Origin: Charina bottae
Taxonomy: Eukaryota > Chordata > Lepidosauria > Squamata > Charinaidae
Assembly: GCA_023362775.1 (NCBI GenBank)
Contig: JALMGJ010000005.1
Location: 81,807,921 to 81,871,920 of the forward strand
Length of the DNA stretch: 64,000 nt
Direction: 5' to 3'
Both the position numbers and the translations under genes were made by a program. Of the stretch, positions 34,001 through 43,178 are shown one piece after another. How positions within the stretch are numbered: the first letter of the stretch is position 1; each line of letters begins with the position of its first letter. The notes beneath the pieces were generated by a model. It worked only from the letters and a program-made list of their open reading frames with translations. It ran no database searches and was not told the DNA's origin.

Positions 34001-34682
34001 TTCGATTAGCCAGCACGTAACATGAATGTCTGTCTGTCTGTTTTTCCAGGGGCATTCAAAACAATTATTTTCTGGTATTTAAAACTGTGCTAGACTTAGG
34101 ACATCAAAGGGAGATGGACAGAATCAACATATGGATGCAGTCCTGACCATGCTTCATAGTTTTTTATTCCTTCTTAGTTAGGAAGTCAGACAAAACAAAA
34201 CAAAACACATTCCTTCAAGGACATTTCTGCGTAGAGCAGTGATACATTCATATTGGTTAGTACAGAAAGGAGGCCTGTTTTGATCCTTCACATGCTATGC
34301 TTGCAAGGAACTGAAGTGAATGGAAACCTTCTAGTCTGCCTCAGTCTTGCGAGACCTGCTGTCCCTTTCTCCTTGCTCTGCCTTGACCGAGCAGAATCAC
34401 TCAGAAGCTCTGTAGCATCAGCATCTTCTCTTATTAAGAACTACGAATCCCTGGTGGAGACTGACACTCTGCTCATAACATCCACTGGAGAGATTGCTGG
34501 AGATCCCCAGAGAGGCTTTCTCACCAGATAACGCTATACATCGGGTCAGTTTTCTGCTTGGGACTCTGCAGTTAATAGTCTCCATTCTGGCAAGGGAAGA
34601 TACTTGCTGTGGCTTATCATTATTTTCCTCTACCCCGCTCTCAGAGTAATTTCTTGGCATTTGGGTCTTTTGGATTACAAAC
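28031..34682. other. 6.65 kb without recognised transposons or genes
   Basis: I see no SINE, LINE, LTR or MITE end here, only short AT-rich runs, a small (CCAA) patch near 32937-32950 and a TCTG run near 34029. Some parts (for example 30120-30560) have the even composition typical of conserved non-coding DNA. The largest open frame is 135 codons (29883-29476, minus), without motifs. Confidence 0.4.
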
Positions 34683-34917
34683 CTTTAGAGCAGGTTTCCC
34701 AGACTGCAAGGTGTACCTCCCTTGGTCCAGGGGAGGTATGAAGAACCTTTTAGTTACATTGTTACAATAAATCCACCTTTCCCAAAGTTTCATTGTATTG
34801 TTTTCATTGTTTATTTGTGTTCATTTTGGTGTTTGGATGTTTAGGGGAGGTGTGTACATTAGGATTACACTAAAGGGGAGTGTGATGGCAAAAGGTTTAG
34901 GAACCCCCGCTTTAGAG
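34683..34917. mobile_element. hAT-type MITE, 219 bp, with 8-bp target duplication
   Basis: The element at 34691-34909 begins CAGGTTTCCCAGACTG and ends GGTTTAGGAACCCCCG. It is flanked by CTTTAGAG at 34683-34690 and 34910-34917. The terminal inverted repeat is imperfect (an old copy) and the interior is non-coding. Confidence 0.8.
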
Positions 34918-35932
34918 CCTTTGCAAGCATTTACTTCTAGCCAAGAACAATTCAAGCAGGCCCACAATAACAGATTAGTTGTTTCATTAGGACGTATATC
35001 CCACCTTTCTTCCAAGGCTTTCGTGGAAGCATATACAGTATTATTCTCTCCTTCAGATTAAATATACTACAGACCATCCTGTGAGATGGGCTATATAAAG
35101 AGGTTGTGACCGACCCAATATCACCTTCTGAACTTCATGGATGAATGGAGATTTAAGCATATCTTTTCTTTCCATAATTAATGCACAATAGAGATCCTAC
35201 TTTAGGAATATGTATCCATACAAAATCCTTATCCTTCCTTCCCTTGGGTGATCAGGTCAAACCTTTTTGATTGGTCCTAAAAGGTTCTTGTTTCTTCTTT
35301 CTTCTCTAGCAGCACGGTAAAGTAATCCCCTGACTTGACCCTCCACTGATAGTAGTAAATTGTTACTTGTCCATGATTGAAAACAGGAGAGCAAGGATTG
35401 ATCTATGAAACTGAACTGAGAGGTGTGAACTTCAGTTTTCATTTGTAGGCTTACAGTGTAATTAACTTTGGACTGGAAAGGTTGCTGAGCCAGAAAGGGC
35501 TTCAGGAATAAGCAAGGAAGCACCCATAGGTTTGACGTTGAGCAAAGCAATTGGCTTTCCTGCCATTAGAAAAGCATTTTGAATGTCTCTCATTAAGTGC
35601 CAAACATGAACATGTTTTTTGGAACTTGGCTACAGCACACACTTCCCTCCCGCTTCATCTGTTCCATCTGCCTTTAAATGAAGACAGAGAAGGCCTTTGA
35701 GCAATATGGTTGGTGGTTGGAAAGTCCCTAAGGTAGCTGGAGATGCATTAGGGCAGACCATCCTCAGTGGTGCAGCATCCTGACAGGAACATAGTGTAGG
35801 ATAAGGATTCATGCCAGTGATGCTGTTAAGGTTGTTTCAAAGTGCACCATAACTGGAATGCTTAACTCCTGGCTACTGGAAATCTTAAAGTGAATTACAA
35901 GAAGTATTGTGGGACCACTTTTTCTTTTTTAT
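34918..35932. other. No gene recognised
   Basis: About 1 kb of non-coding DNA up to the left LTR. 'attgtgggac' occurs twice just before and at the LTR edge (35906-35916, 35931-35940). Confidence 0.4.
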
Positions 35933-36304
35933 TGTGGGACTCTAACTTCAATGCCCCAATAAACACTTCTCCATGCAATCAAATTGAAATGCAGAAGAAG
36001 CTTTATTAAGGATACATGTAAATCAAAGCATTCTCAAAGATCCGAATGACCGTTTCCCGCCAAACAGTCAAACTTAGCTCTCCCCCTTTGCGCCAGTTTC
36101 TTCGCGCCCATGATGTCAGTGTCCGTTGCTTTCCCACTCCATTTAAGCGCCCACCACACTCATGCAGGTGGACGACCTTGACGCTCGGCACAACAGTCTC
36201 CAGCAGTCTGGCGTGGCTCCTGGAATGTGCTTCCCCTCCCCTCGTTTTCCAGGCTGACATGCATCTCTACAGTACATGGCAGGATTCACACTAGAACCCT
36301 GAGA
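35933..36304 (-). repeat. 3' LTR of the Gypsy element
   Basis: 372 bp, about 95% identical to the other LTR by eye (roughly 17 differences, many of them C/T or G/A at CpG). Its outer edge at 36304 reads GAGA where the sister LTR has GACA, so the terminal CA/TG is mutated on this side. On the minus strand it carries an AATAAAG poly(A)-type signal near 36000. Confidence 0.92.
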
Positions 36305-36424
36305 TGCCAGCCCCCAAAGAAAAAGAAACACAGGATAATTGCAAAGTGGATAGAAACTGCTTGCTACACAGCGTGGCATTTAAATCTGTAAAACATAAAA
36401 AACAAAGTTACACAGTAAGATACA

Positions 36425-36736
36425 TTACGAAGGTTTATCAGGAAACTGGCGGTGAAATTGAGCAGTGAGCCTGGGAGCGGAGACATGGGATTTCTCCACC
36501 CACTCATTGAAACTGCTCGGCAAATGTTGCCACTGAATGAGGTACTGACGGTTTCCCCTGTGAAGTCTGGAATCAAGGATAGCTTTAACTTCAAAGTGTT
36601 GTTCACCCTCCACCATTACAGGGGGAGGCTTGGGCAGTTCAGGATGCCATTTTTCAGAAGCTTTCACAGGTTTCAACAGGCTGATATGAAACATGGTATG
36701 TACTTTCCTTAAAGTGAAATTGAATTGGCTAAACAA
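36425..36736 (-). pseudogene. Integrase C-terminus with chromodomain, Gypsy element
   Basis: A 103-codon minus-strand frame. 'VHTMFHISLLKP' is the conserved end of the Gypsy integrase (VHPVFHVSLLKP-like). It is followed by a chromodomain: 'HFEVKAILDSRLHRGNRQ', then 'YLIQWQHLPSSFNEWV', with aromatic residues at the expected places. Chromodomains guide integration toward modified histones. The integrase zinc finger and DDE core are absent, so this is a remnant. Confidence 0.85.
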
Positions 36737-36742
36737 TTCAGC

Positions 36743-37672
36743 TCAGCGCACCTGCTTTGGATTCAATTTGCATGATGATTTTAATGCTTCTAGGTTTTTA
36801 TGATCAGTCCACACTTCAAAGGGGTGAGGAGAACCCTCCAATAAGTGCCTCCAAGCAGCCAATGCATGGCGTACTGCAAAAGACTCCTTCTCCCAAACAT
36901 GCCAGCGCCTCTCAGTTTCTGAGAATTTGCGAGATATGTAAGCACAGGGTCTTAATACCTTATTAGAGTCTCGTTGTAAAAGCACAGACCCCACTGCAGT
37001 ATCTGAAGCATCAGTTTGAAGTATAAATGGTTGCTCAGAATCAGGGTGTTTTAGAATTGGCTCCGCTGTGAAAAGCGTTTTTAGGTTATCGAAAGCAGCT
37101 TGGCACTCTGAAGTCCATTTCAGCGCCACTCCCGGTTTTGTTGCTTTCTGTCCCTCACCCTGACTCTTTGTTCTCAACAAATCAGTTAAAGGCAAGGCAA
37201 TTTGTGCAAAGTTGGGTATGAATTGGTGATAAAAATTTGAGAACCCTAAGAATGATTGTAATTGCCTTCGGGTTCTTTGAGGTTCCCACCCCAATACATC
37301 ACACACTTTTGCTGGATCCATTTCAATTCCCTGATGGGAGACTCTATATCCCAAATAGTCCAATTTCTCTTTATTAAATTCACAGTTCAACAATTTGATA
37401 TACAATTGGGCTTCTAACAGTCTCTTTAACACTTCACGTACCAATTGTATGTGTTCTTCCATTGTCTCGGTATAAATGAGAATATCATCCAGGTAGACCA
37501 GTTCTATTTCTATTTCCTCATTTGTCTGACTACCGCTTTCCATCCCAGTGGCTCCCATCTCAGTTACAATCTGTAAATCCTCGGCTTCCAACCCACCGTA
37601 AAACCCATCAGCAAATTCCAACTCCCCAGAAAACCAGTCGATGTGGGGATTTCGCTCCCGTAGCCATTTTAA
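36743..37672 (-). pseudogene. Partial reverse transcriptase and RNase H of the Gypsy element
   Basis: A single open minus-strand frame of about 310 codons; its first few codons belong to the BovB edge. After a short protease-RT linker ('NPHIDW') it jumps to the catalytic 'YLDDILIY' (residues 63-66 are YLDD), so the fingers and first palm aspartate are deleted in frame. It continues with the thumb/connection ('FLGFSNFYHQFIPNF', 145-159) and an RT-associated RNase H with TDASD (223-227), the KESFAV glutamate (266) and WTDHKNL (291-297). Without its first catalytic half, RT cannot work. The frame ends at an apparent deletion junction just before the integrase C-terminus. Confidence 0.88.
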
Positions 37673-40600
37673 CTCCAGCAAAGGAGATCGTTACCTTGTC
37701 GTGGTGCTGGAGCTTGAGTACCTCAATGAAACCATGAGCTAAACCGTGAAGGGACACCCAAGACGGGAAGGTCATGGCAGAGAGGTCAGACTAAATACGA
37801 TCCCTGGGGAAGGTAATGGCAACCCACCCCAGTATTCTTGCCATGAAAACTAAATGGATCAGTACAACCAAAGATATGTCGGTATACCATCGGAAGATGG
37901 GACTCCCAGGTCGGAAGATGGTCAAAATGCTACTGGGGAGGAACAGAGGATACGTTCAACTAGCCCCAGATGTGATGACGCAGCTAGCTCAAAGCCGAAA
38001 GGACGGCTAGCGGCCGATGGTGCTGGTGGTGAACGACGAATCCGATGTTCTAAAGATCAACACACCATAGGAACCTGGAATGTAAGATCTATGAGCCAGG
38101 GCAAATTGGATGTGGTTATTGGTGAGATGTCAAGATTAAATATAGACATTTTAGGTGTCAGTGAACTGAAATGGACTGGAATGGGCCACTTCACATCAGA
38201 TGACCACCAGATCTACTACTGTGGACAAGAGGACCACAGAAGAAATGGAGTAGCCTTCATAATTAATAATAAAGTGGCTAAAGCAGTGCTTGGATACAAT
38301 CCAAAAAATGATAGAATGATCTCAATTCGAATTCAGGGTAAGCCATTTAACATCACAGTGATCCAAATATATGCCCCAACCACAGATGCTGAAGAAGCAG
38401 AAGTAGATCAGTTCTATGAGGATCTGCAGCACCTACTAGATAATACACCAAAAAGAGATGTTATTTTCATTACAGGAGACTGGAATGCTAAGGTGGGTAG
38501 TCAGACGACACCTGGAATTACAGGAAAGCATGGTCTGGGAGAACAAAATGAAGCAGGACATAGGCTGATAGAATTTTGCCAAGACAACTCACTGTGCATA
38601 ACAAACACTCTCTTCCAACAACCTAAAAGACGACTTTATACATGGACTTCACCAGATGGTCGACACCGAAATCAGATTGACTACATCCTTTGCAGCCAAA
38701 GGTGGCGGACATCTATACAGTCGGTAAAAACAAGACCTGGAGCTGACTGTAGTTCAGATCACGAACTTCTTATTGCAAAATTTAGAATCAGACTAAAGAG
38801 AATAGGGAAGACCCACAGATCAGTTAGATATGAGCTCACTAATATTCCTAAGGAATATGCAGTGGAGGTGAAGAATAGATTTAAGGGACTAGATTTAGTA
38901 GATAGGGTCCCAGAAGAACTATGGACAGAAGTTCGCAACATTGTTCAGGAGGCGGCAACAAAAAACGTCCCAAAGAAAAAGAAAACCAAGAAGGCAAGAT
39001 GGCTGTCTGCTGAGACACTGGAAGTAGCCCAAGAAAGAAGGAAAGCAAAAGGCAACAGTGATAGGGGGAGATATGCCCAATTCAATGCAAAATTCCAGAG
39101 GTTAGCCAGAAGAGATAAGGAATTATTTTTAAACAAGCAATGTGCGGAAGTGGAAGAAGACAATAGAATAGGAAGGACAAGAGACCTCTTCCAGAAAATT
39201 AGAAACATCGGAGGTAAATTCCAGGCAAAAATGGGTATGATCAAAAACAAAGATGGTAAGGACCTAACAGAAGCAGAAGAGATCAAGAAAAGGTGGCAAG
39301 AATATACAGAAGATCTGTATAGGAAGGATAATAATATCGGGGATAGCTTTGACGGTGTGGTCAGTGAGTTAGAGCCAGACATCCTGAAGAGTGAGGTTGA
39401 ATGGGCCTTAAGAAGCATTGCTAATAACAAGGCAGCAGGAGACGATGGTATCCCAGCTGAACTGTTTAAAATCTTGCAAGATGATGCTGTCAGGGTGATG
39501 CATGCCATATGCCAGCAAATTTGGAAAACACAAGAATGGCCATCAGATTGGAAAAAATCAACTTATATCCCCATACCAAAAAAGGGAAGCACTAAAGAAT
39601 GTTCAAACTATCGAACAGTGGCACTTATTTCACATGCCAGTAAGGTAATGCTCAAGATCTTGCAGGGTAGACTCCAGCAATTCATGGAGCAAGAATTGCC
39701 AGATGTACAAGCTGGGTTTAGAAAAGGCAGAGGAACTAGAGACCAAATTGCCAATATCCGCTGGATAATGGAGAAAGCCAGGGAATTTCAGAAAAACATC
39801 TATTTCTGTTTTATTGACTATTCTAAAGCCTTTGACTGTGTGGATCATAACAAATTGTGGCAAGTTCTTGGTGGTATGGGGATACCAAGTCATCTTGTCT
39901 GCCTCCTGAGGAATCTGTATAACGACCAAGTAGCAACGGTAAGAACAGAGCACGGAACAACGGACTGGTTTAAGATTGGGAAAGGAGTACGGCAGGGTTG
40001 TATACTCTCACCCTACCTATTCAACCTGTACGCAGAACACATCATGCGACATGCTGGGCTTGAGGAATCCAAGGCTGGAGTTAAAATCGCTGGAAGAAAC
40101 ATTAACAATCTCAGATATGCAGATGATACCACTTTGATGGCTGAAAGCGAGGAGGAGTTGAGGAGCCTTATGACGAAGGTGAAAGAAGAAAGTGCAAAAG
40201 CTGGGTTGCAGTTAAACCTCAAAAAAACCAAGATTATGGCAACGAGCTTGATTGATGACTGGCAAATAGAGGGAGAAAAAGTGGAGGCAGTGACAGACTT
40301 TGTATTTCTAGGCGCAAAGATTACTGCAGACGCTGACTGCAGCCAGGAAATCAGAAGACGTCTACTTCTTGGGAGGAGAGCAATGGCAAATCTTGATAAA
40401 ATAGTTAAGAGCAGAGACATCACACTGACAACAAAGGTCCGCATAGTTAAAGCAATGGTATTCCCTGTAGTAACCTATGGCTGCGAGAGCTGGACCATAA
40501 GGAAGGCTGAGCGAAGGAAGATCGATGCTTTTGAACTGTGGTGTTGGAGGAAAATTCTGAGAGTGCCTTGGACTGCAAGAAGATCAAACCAGTCCATACT

Positions 40601-40906
40601 CCAGGAAATAAAGCCAGACTGCTCACTTGAGGGAATGATATTAAAGGCAAAACTGAAGTACTTTGGCCACATAATGAGAAGACAGGATACCCTGGAGAAG
40701 AAGCTGATGCTAGGGAAAGTGGAAGGCAAAAGGAAGAGGGGCCGACCAAGGGCAAGATGGTTGGATGGTATTCTGGAGGTGACGGACTCAACCATGGGGG
40801 AGCTGGGGATGGTGACAGCCGACAGGAAGCTCTGGCATGGACTGGTCCATGAAGTCACGAAGAGTCGGAAACGACTGAACAAATAAACAACAAAAAGCCA
40901 TTTTAA
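37662..40906 (+). mobile_element. Full-length BovB/RTE LINE with 11-bp target duplication
   Basis: The insert at 37673-40895 (about 3.22 kb) is flanked by identical 11-mers AGCCATTTTAA at 37662-37672 and 40896-40906. Removing it rejoins the Gypsy pol frame without loss. The 5' UTR (37673-37853) starts 'ctccagcaaaggagatcg'. The 3' end reads 'gagtcggaaacgactgaac' followed by a short AACAACAAAA tail. The size fits a complete RTE element. Confidence 0.95.
37854..40886 (+). CDS. BovB/RTE ORF2: endonuclease and reverse transcriptase
   Basis: 1010 codons, ATG start, no internal stop. The N-terminus (1-65) is poorly conserved. The AP-type endonuclease spans about 68-310: TWN (74-76), the catalytic glutamate in SELKW (E104), GDWNA (208-212), the D in QIDYIL (D276), and SDH (301-303). 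A Lys/Arg-rich linker follows. The RT covers about 540-800: 'PIPKKGS', 'FIDYSKAFD' with catalytic D655, 'GVRQGCILSP', and YADD at 755-758. The C-terminus has 'YGCESWT', 'ELWCWRK' and 'GRPRARWLDG', conserved in RTE. The protein nicks target DNA and copies its RNA (and SINE RNA) at the nick. All catalytic residues I can check are intact, so the copy looks young and possibly active. A small overlapping frame at 37816-38010 may be the short RTE ORF1, but I am not sure. Confidence 0.95.
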   Translation: MDQYNQRYVGIPSEDGTPRSEDGQNATGEEQRIRSTSPRCDDAASSKPKGRLAADGAGGERRIRCSKDQHTIGTWNVRSMSQGKLDVVIGEMSRLNIDILGVSELKWTGMGHFTSDDHQIYYCGQEDHRRNGVAFIINNKVAKAVLGYNPKNDRMISIRIQGKPFNITVIQIYAPTTDAEEAEVDQFYEDLQHLLDNTPKRDVIFITGDWNAKVGSQTTPGITGKHGLGEQNEAGHRLIEFCQDNSLCITNTLFQQPKRRLYTWTSPDGRHRNQIDYILCSQRWRTSIQSVKTRPGADCSSDHELLIAKFRIRLKRIGKTHRSVRYELTNIPKEYAVEVKNRFKGLDLVDRVPEELWTEVRNIVQEAATKNVPKKKKTKKARWLSAETLEVAQERRKAKGNSDRGRYAQFNAKFQRLARRDKELFLNKQCAEVEEDNRIGRTRDLFQKIRNIGGKFQAKMGMIKNKDGKDLTEAEEIKKRWQEYTEDLYRKDNNIGDSFDGVVSELEPDILKSEVEWALRSIANNKAAGDDGIPAELFKILQDDAVRVMHAICQQIWKTQEWPSDWKKSTYIPIPKKGSTKECSNYRTVALISHASKVMLKILQGRLQQFMEQELPDVQAGFRKGRGTRDQIANIRWIMEKAREFQKNIYFCFIDYSKAFDCVDHNKLWQVLGGMGIPSHLVCLLRNLYNDQVATVRTEHGTTDWFKIGKGVRQGCILSPYLFNLYAEHIMRHAGLEESKAGVKIAGRNINNLRYADDTTLMAESEEELRSLMTKVKEESAKAGLQLNLKKTKIMATSLIDDWQIEGEKVEAVTDFVFLGAKITADADCSQEIRRRLLLGRRAMANLDKIVKSRDITLTTKVRIVKAMVFPVVTYGCESWTIRKAERRKIDAFELWCWRKILRVPWTARRSNQSILQEIKPDCSLEGMILKAKLKYFGHIMRRQDTLEKKLMLGKVEGKRKRGRPRARWLDGILEVTDSTMGELGMVTADRKLWHGLVHEVTKSRKRLNK

Positions 40907-41213
40907 GCCTAGGACTATCGGCTGGCTGGCTATTGGGGCCACAATAAATCTAAAAGTCTCTTCATGGGTCCCAATTTTCATTTTCACTGCTTCCGTATAG
41001 TACTCCACTGGATCCCCTTTCATGTCAGAGTTGACAAAAAATTATGGGGACTTTGAGCTTATGTAATTTTAGTCTTAGTCCAGTCACTATGGCAGGGTGA
41101 ATCAAGCATCTTGAACACCCAGAGTCCAGCATTGCCAATAAACTGGCTTGCTTCCTCCCATCCAAAGTCTCAATTTTTACCTTTACTTGCATAGTTGGAC
41201 AATCTCCACTCAC
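40907..41213 (-). pseudogene. Retropepsin-like protease remnant of the Gypsy element
   Basis: The minus-strand frame at 41213-41025 contains the active-site motif 'LLAMLDSGCS' (D-S-G), as in aspartic retropepsins. The next frame (41023 to about 40907) contains 'PIVLGLKW', the conserved end of the domain where retropepsins have an ILG motif. A frame break near 41024 splits the two. The BovB inserts immediately after this point, and the pol frame resumes on its far side at 37672. Confidence 0.8.
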
Positions 41214-41439
41214 CAGTGGATCAGCACGTCCGTTGGTAAATGCCTGCCCTCTGGCGCATCTTAGGACAGGCAGTTGGAGTTTCCTGCCGGCAAGAATTCT
41301 TCATCGATCGAGTCATTCTCCCCTTCGAACGGATCTGTCTTGATCAGTTCCTCTGTTGCTACTGCCGCTCCCTTCTGCTTGGGTTGAAATTGCTAACTAC
41401 CTTTGTTCTCTGGTTTCTTCTTTGGCATGGTGGTATCTT

Positions 41440-42522
41440 GTGGGCAATTGTTGATACGATGACCTTCTTTGCCGCATTTAAAGCATAATCCATTCTTGGC
41501 ACGGTGCTCCTTTGCTTCTTCCCAGGTTTTCTGGGTGGCACTTCGCTTGGTCGTTGTTGCAGTACCGATGATCCTCCTGCTTGGGGTCTGGAATTGTCTA
41601 TATGATCTTATCCATAGTCTGGTACTCTCTGCTTTTCCTGCTAACTGGATTCATTCATCTAAGGTCTTTGGATCCCCTCTCCCGGCTGCCATTTCGAGAA
41701 TCTCTGGTTTCAGACCCATCTGGAAATACTCTATTTGAAAAGTTTCAGGCCAATCTGGTAATCGGCTTATTGATTTCTTGAATTCCATGGCATACTCTAC
41801 TACAGTGCAATTGCCTTGTCTTAAATTTTGCAGCTCAACTCTAGCAGACATTTTTGACAAGGTATCTTCAAAACGTTTGCATAATGCCATCATGAAAGAC
41901 CTAAAGTTTGACAGCTCTTTGGCTTTTGTTTCATGCATAGCCACCAACCAATTCACTGCCTCTCTCTCAAGAAAATTTGAAACATATCTCACCTTGGCTT
42001 CTTTGTTGGTAAAGGACCCTTTAAATTCTTCCATGAACCCCCTCACATGAGTCATGAAGCATGCAAGTTTCGCTGGGTCGCCATCAAATTTCATCTTTAA
42101 TTTGCTAATAGTCATAGTTTTTGTTGATAGAGTCTGAACTTCATACGTGTGTCTCAGGTAGGGGATCACGTGCATTCATCAGGCTCCAATGCCTCTTCCT
42201 CTTCCTTGCTGTCCTCAGTGGATTCGTCTTCACCGGACGTCATCGGAGGGCTAGTGGGTCTGAAAGCAGGTTTTTCCCCCTCTTGATTCTGCAGGATTTT
42301 TTGTAAAGTCCTGTTCATCGCTGCCATTTGTTGACTTATAGTCTCCAATTCAAAATCCATTTGGGATGTCTTTGCTTCTAATGAAGCCATTCTTTGTGCT
42401 TGCGTGACACATTGCTTTGTAGCTCGTTTGCCAATTTCAGGTTTCACACCACCTCCAATCCCCAGGGACCATTCTGCTCTGGTTTTCGGGGTTCTCATCA
42501 TGGAGGTCTCAGTGGGCTCCAT
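41440..42522 (-). pseudogene. Gag remnant of the Gypsy element
   Basis: Two overlapping minus-strand frames (42522-42166 and 42175-41651) differ by a frameshift near 42170. The first is a charged N-terminal region with a coiled-coil-like 'METISQQMAAMNRTLQKIL' type stretch. The second has the retrotransposon capsid signature 'FDGDPAKLACFM ... REAVNWL'. Further down, in another frame, a CCHC zinc knuckle (CFKCGKEGHRINNC, 41485-41444) follows. Stops downstream of the knuckle break the link to protease. Gag would form the particle and package RNA. Confidence 0.85.
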
Positions 42523-42791
42523 ACCTTCTTTGACGTCCTCCTTCTGCTATTGTTTCTTTCGACCAGCCTTGGGTTTGAATTTCACCAATTTCTCCTCCTT
42601 CGGGATTTCAATACTTTCCCTAGAGGTGCTCGGTTGTTCAGTCACCCTCCTGAGGATGCTCACTGGAATTATCCATAGCTTTGGTTTCTCACATACAAAT
42701 TGTCAGTAATAGTGTGCTGCAGGGTCGATTCTCAAGCGTAAGGCTCTCTGATGGTTCAGGAGTAGCCTTGTGTAGAATCGACATGCATTTA

Positions 42792-42805
42792 CATTCGGAT
42801 CTTTC
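42792..42805 (-). promoter_or_regulatory. Putative self-priming primer-binding site
   Basis: Directly after the 5' LTR the minus strand reads GAAAGATCCGAATG. This is a 13-nt perfect complement of CATTCGGATCTTT at 42922-42910 within the LTR. In the Tf1/Sushi group, the 5' end of the RNA folds back onto such a site instead of using a tRNA. The match position and length fit that mechanism; the true transcription start is inferred. Confidence 0.6.
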
Positions 42806-43178
42806 TGTGATGACTCTAACTTCAATGCCCCAATAAATGCTTCTCCATGCAATCAAATTGAAATGCAGAAGAAGCTTTATTAAGGATACATGTAAATCAA
42901 AGCATTCTCAAAGATCCGAATGACCGTTTCCTGCCAAACAGTTAAACTTAGTTCTCCCCCTTTGAGCCAGTTTCTTCGTGCCCATGATGTCAGTGTCCGT
43001 TGCTTTCCCACTCCATTTAAGCCCCCACCACACTCGTGCAGGTGGACGACCTTGACGCCCGGCACAACAGTCTCCAGCAGTCTGGCGTGGCTCCTGGAAT
43101 GCGCTCCCCCTCCCCTCATTTTCCAGGCTGACATGCATCTCTGCAGTACATGGCAGGATTCACACTAGAACCCTGACA
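42806..43178 (-). repeat. 5' LTR of the Gypsy element
   Basis: 373 bp with TG...CA ends on both strands (TGTGATGACT ... CCCTGACA). On the minus strand, U3 is 43178 down to about 42923. The putative RNA start region contains CATTCGGATCTTT (42922-42910), followed by AATAAAG near 42877. Confidence 0.92.

Larger units (their letters stand above)
35933..43178 (-). mobile_element. Chromodomain Ty3/Gypsy LTR retrotransposon, internally deleted, with a nested BovB
   Basis: Two direct LTRs bound an internal region read on the minus strand in the order gag, CCHC knuckle, protease, partial RT, RNase H, (integrase lost), chromodomain. This order defines Ty3/Gypsy chromoviruses. Internal deletions removed the first half of RT and the integrase core. 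Excluding the 3.2-kb BovB insert the element is about 4.0 kb, short for an autonomous family member. I found no 5-bp target duplication outside the LTRs: the left flank is TTTAT and the right ACCAG. Such elements normally copy themselves through virus-like particles inside the cell; this copy cannot do so alone. Confidence 0.9.

Noticed and set aside
35906..35940. Repeated 'attgtgggac' as a target duplication of the LTR element
   Set aside because: Both copies lie on the left side; the right flank of the element shows no matching copy.
38945..39508. 187-codon frame on the minus strand
   Set aside because: It is the shadow of the BovB ORF on the other strand.
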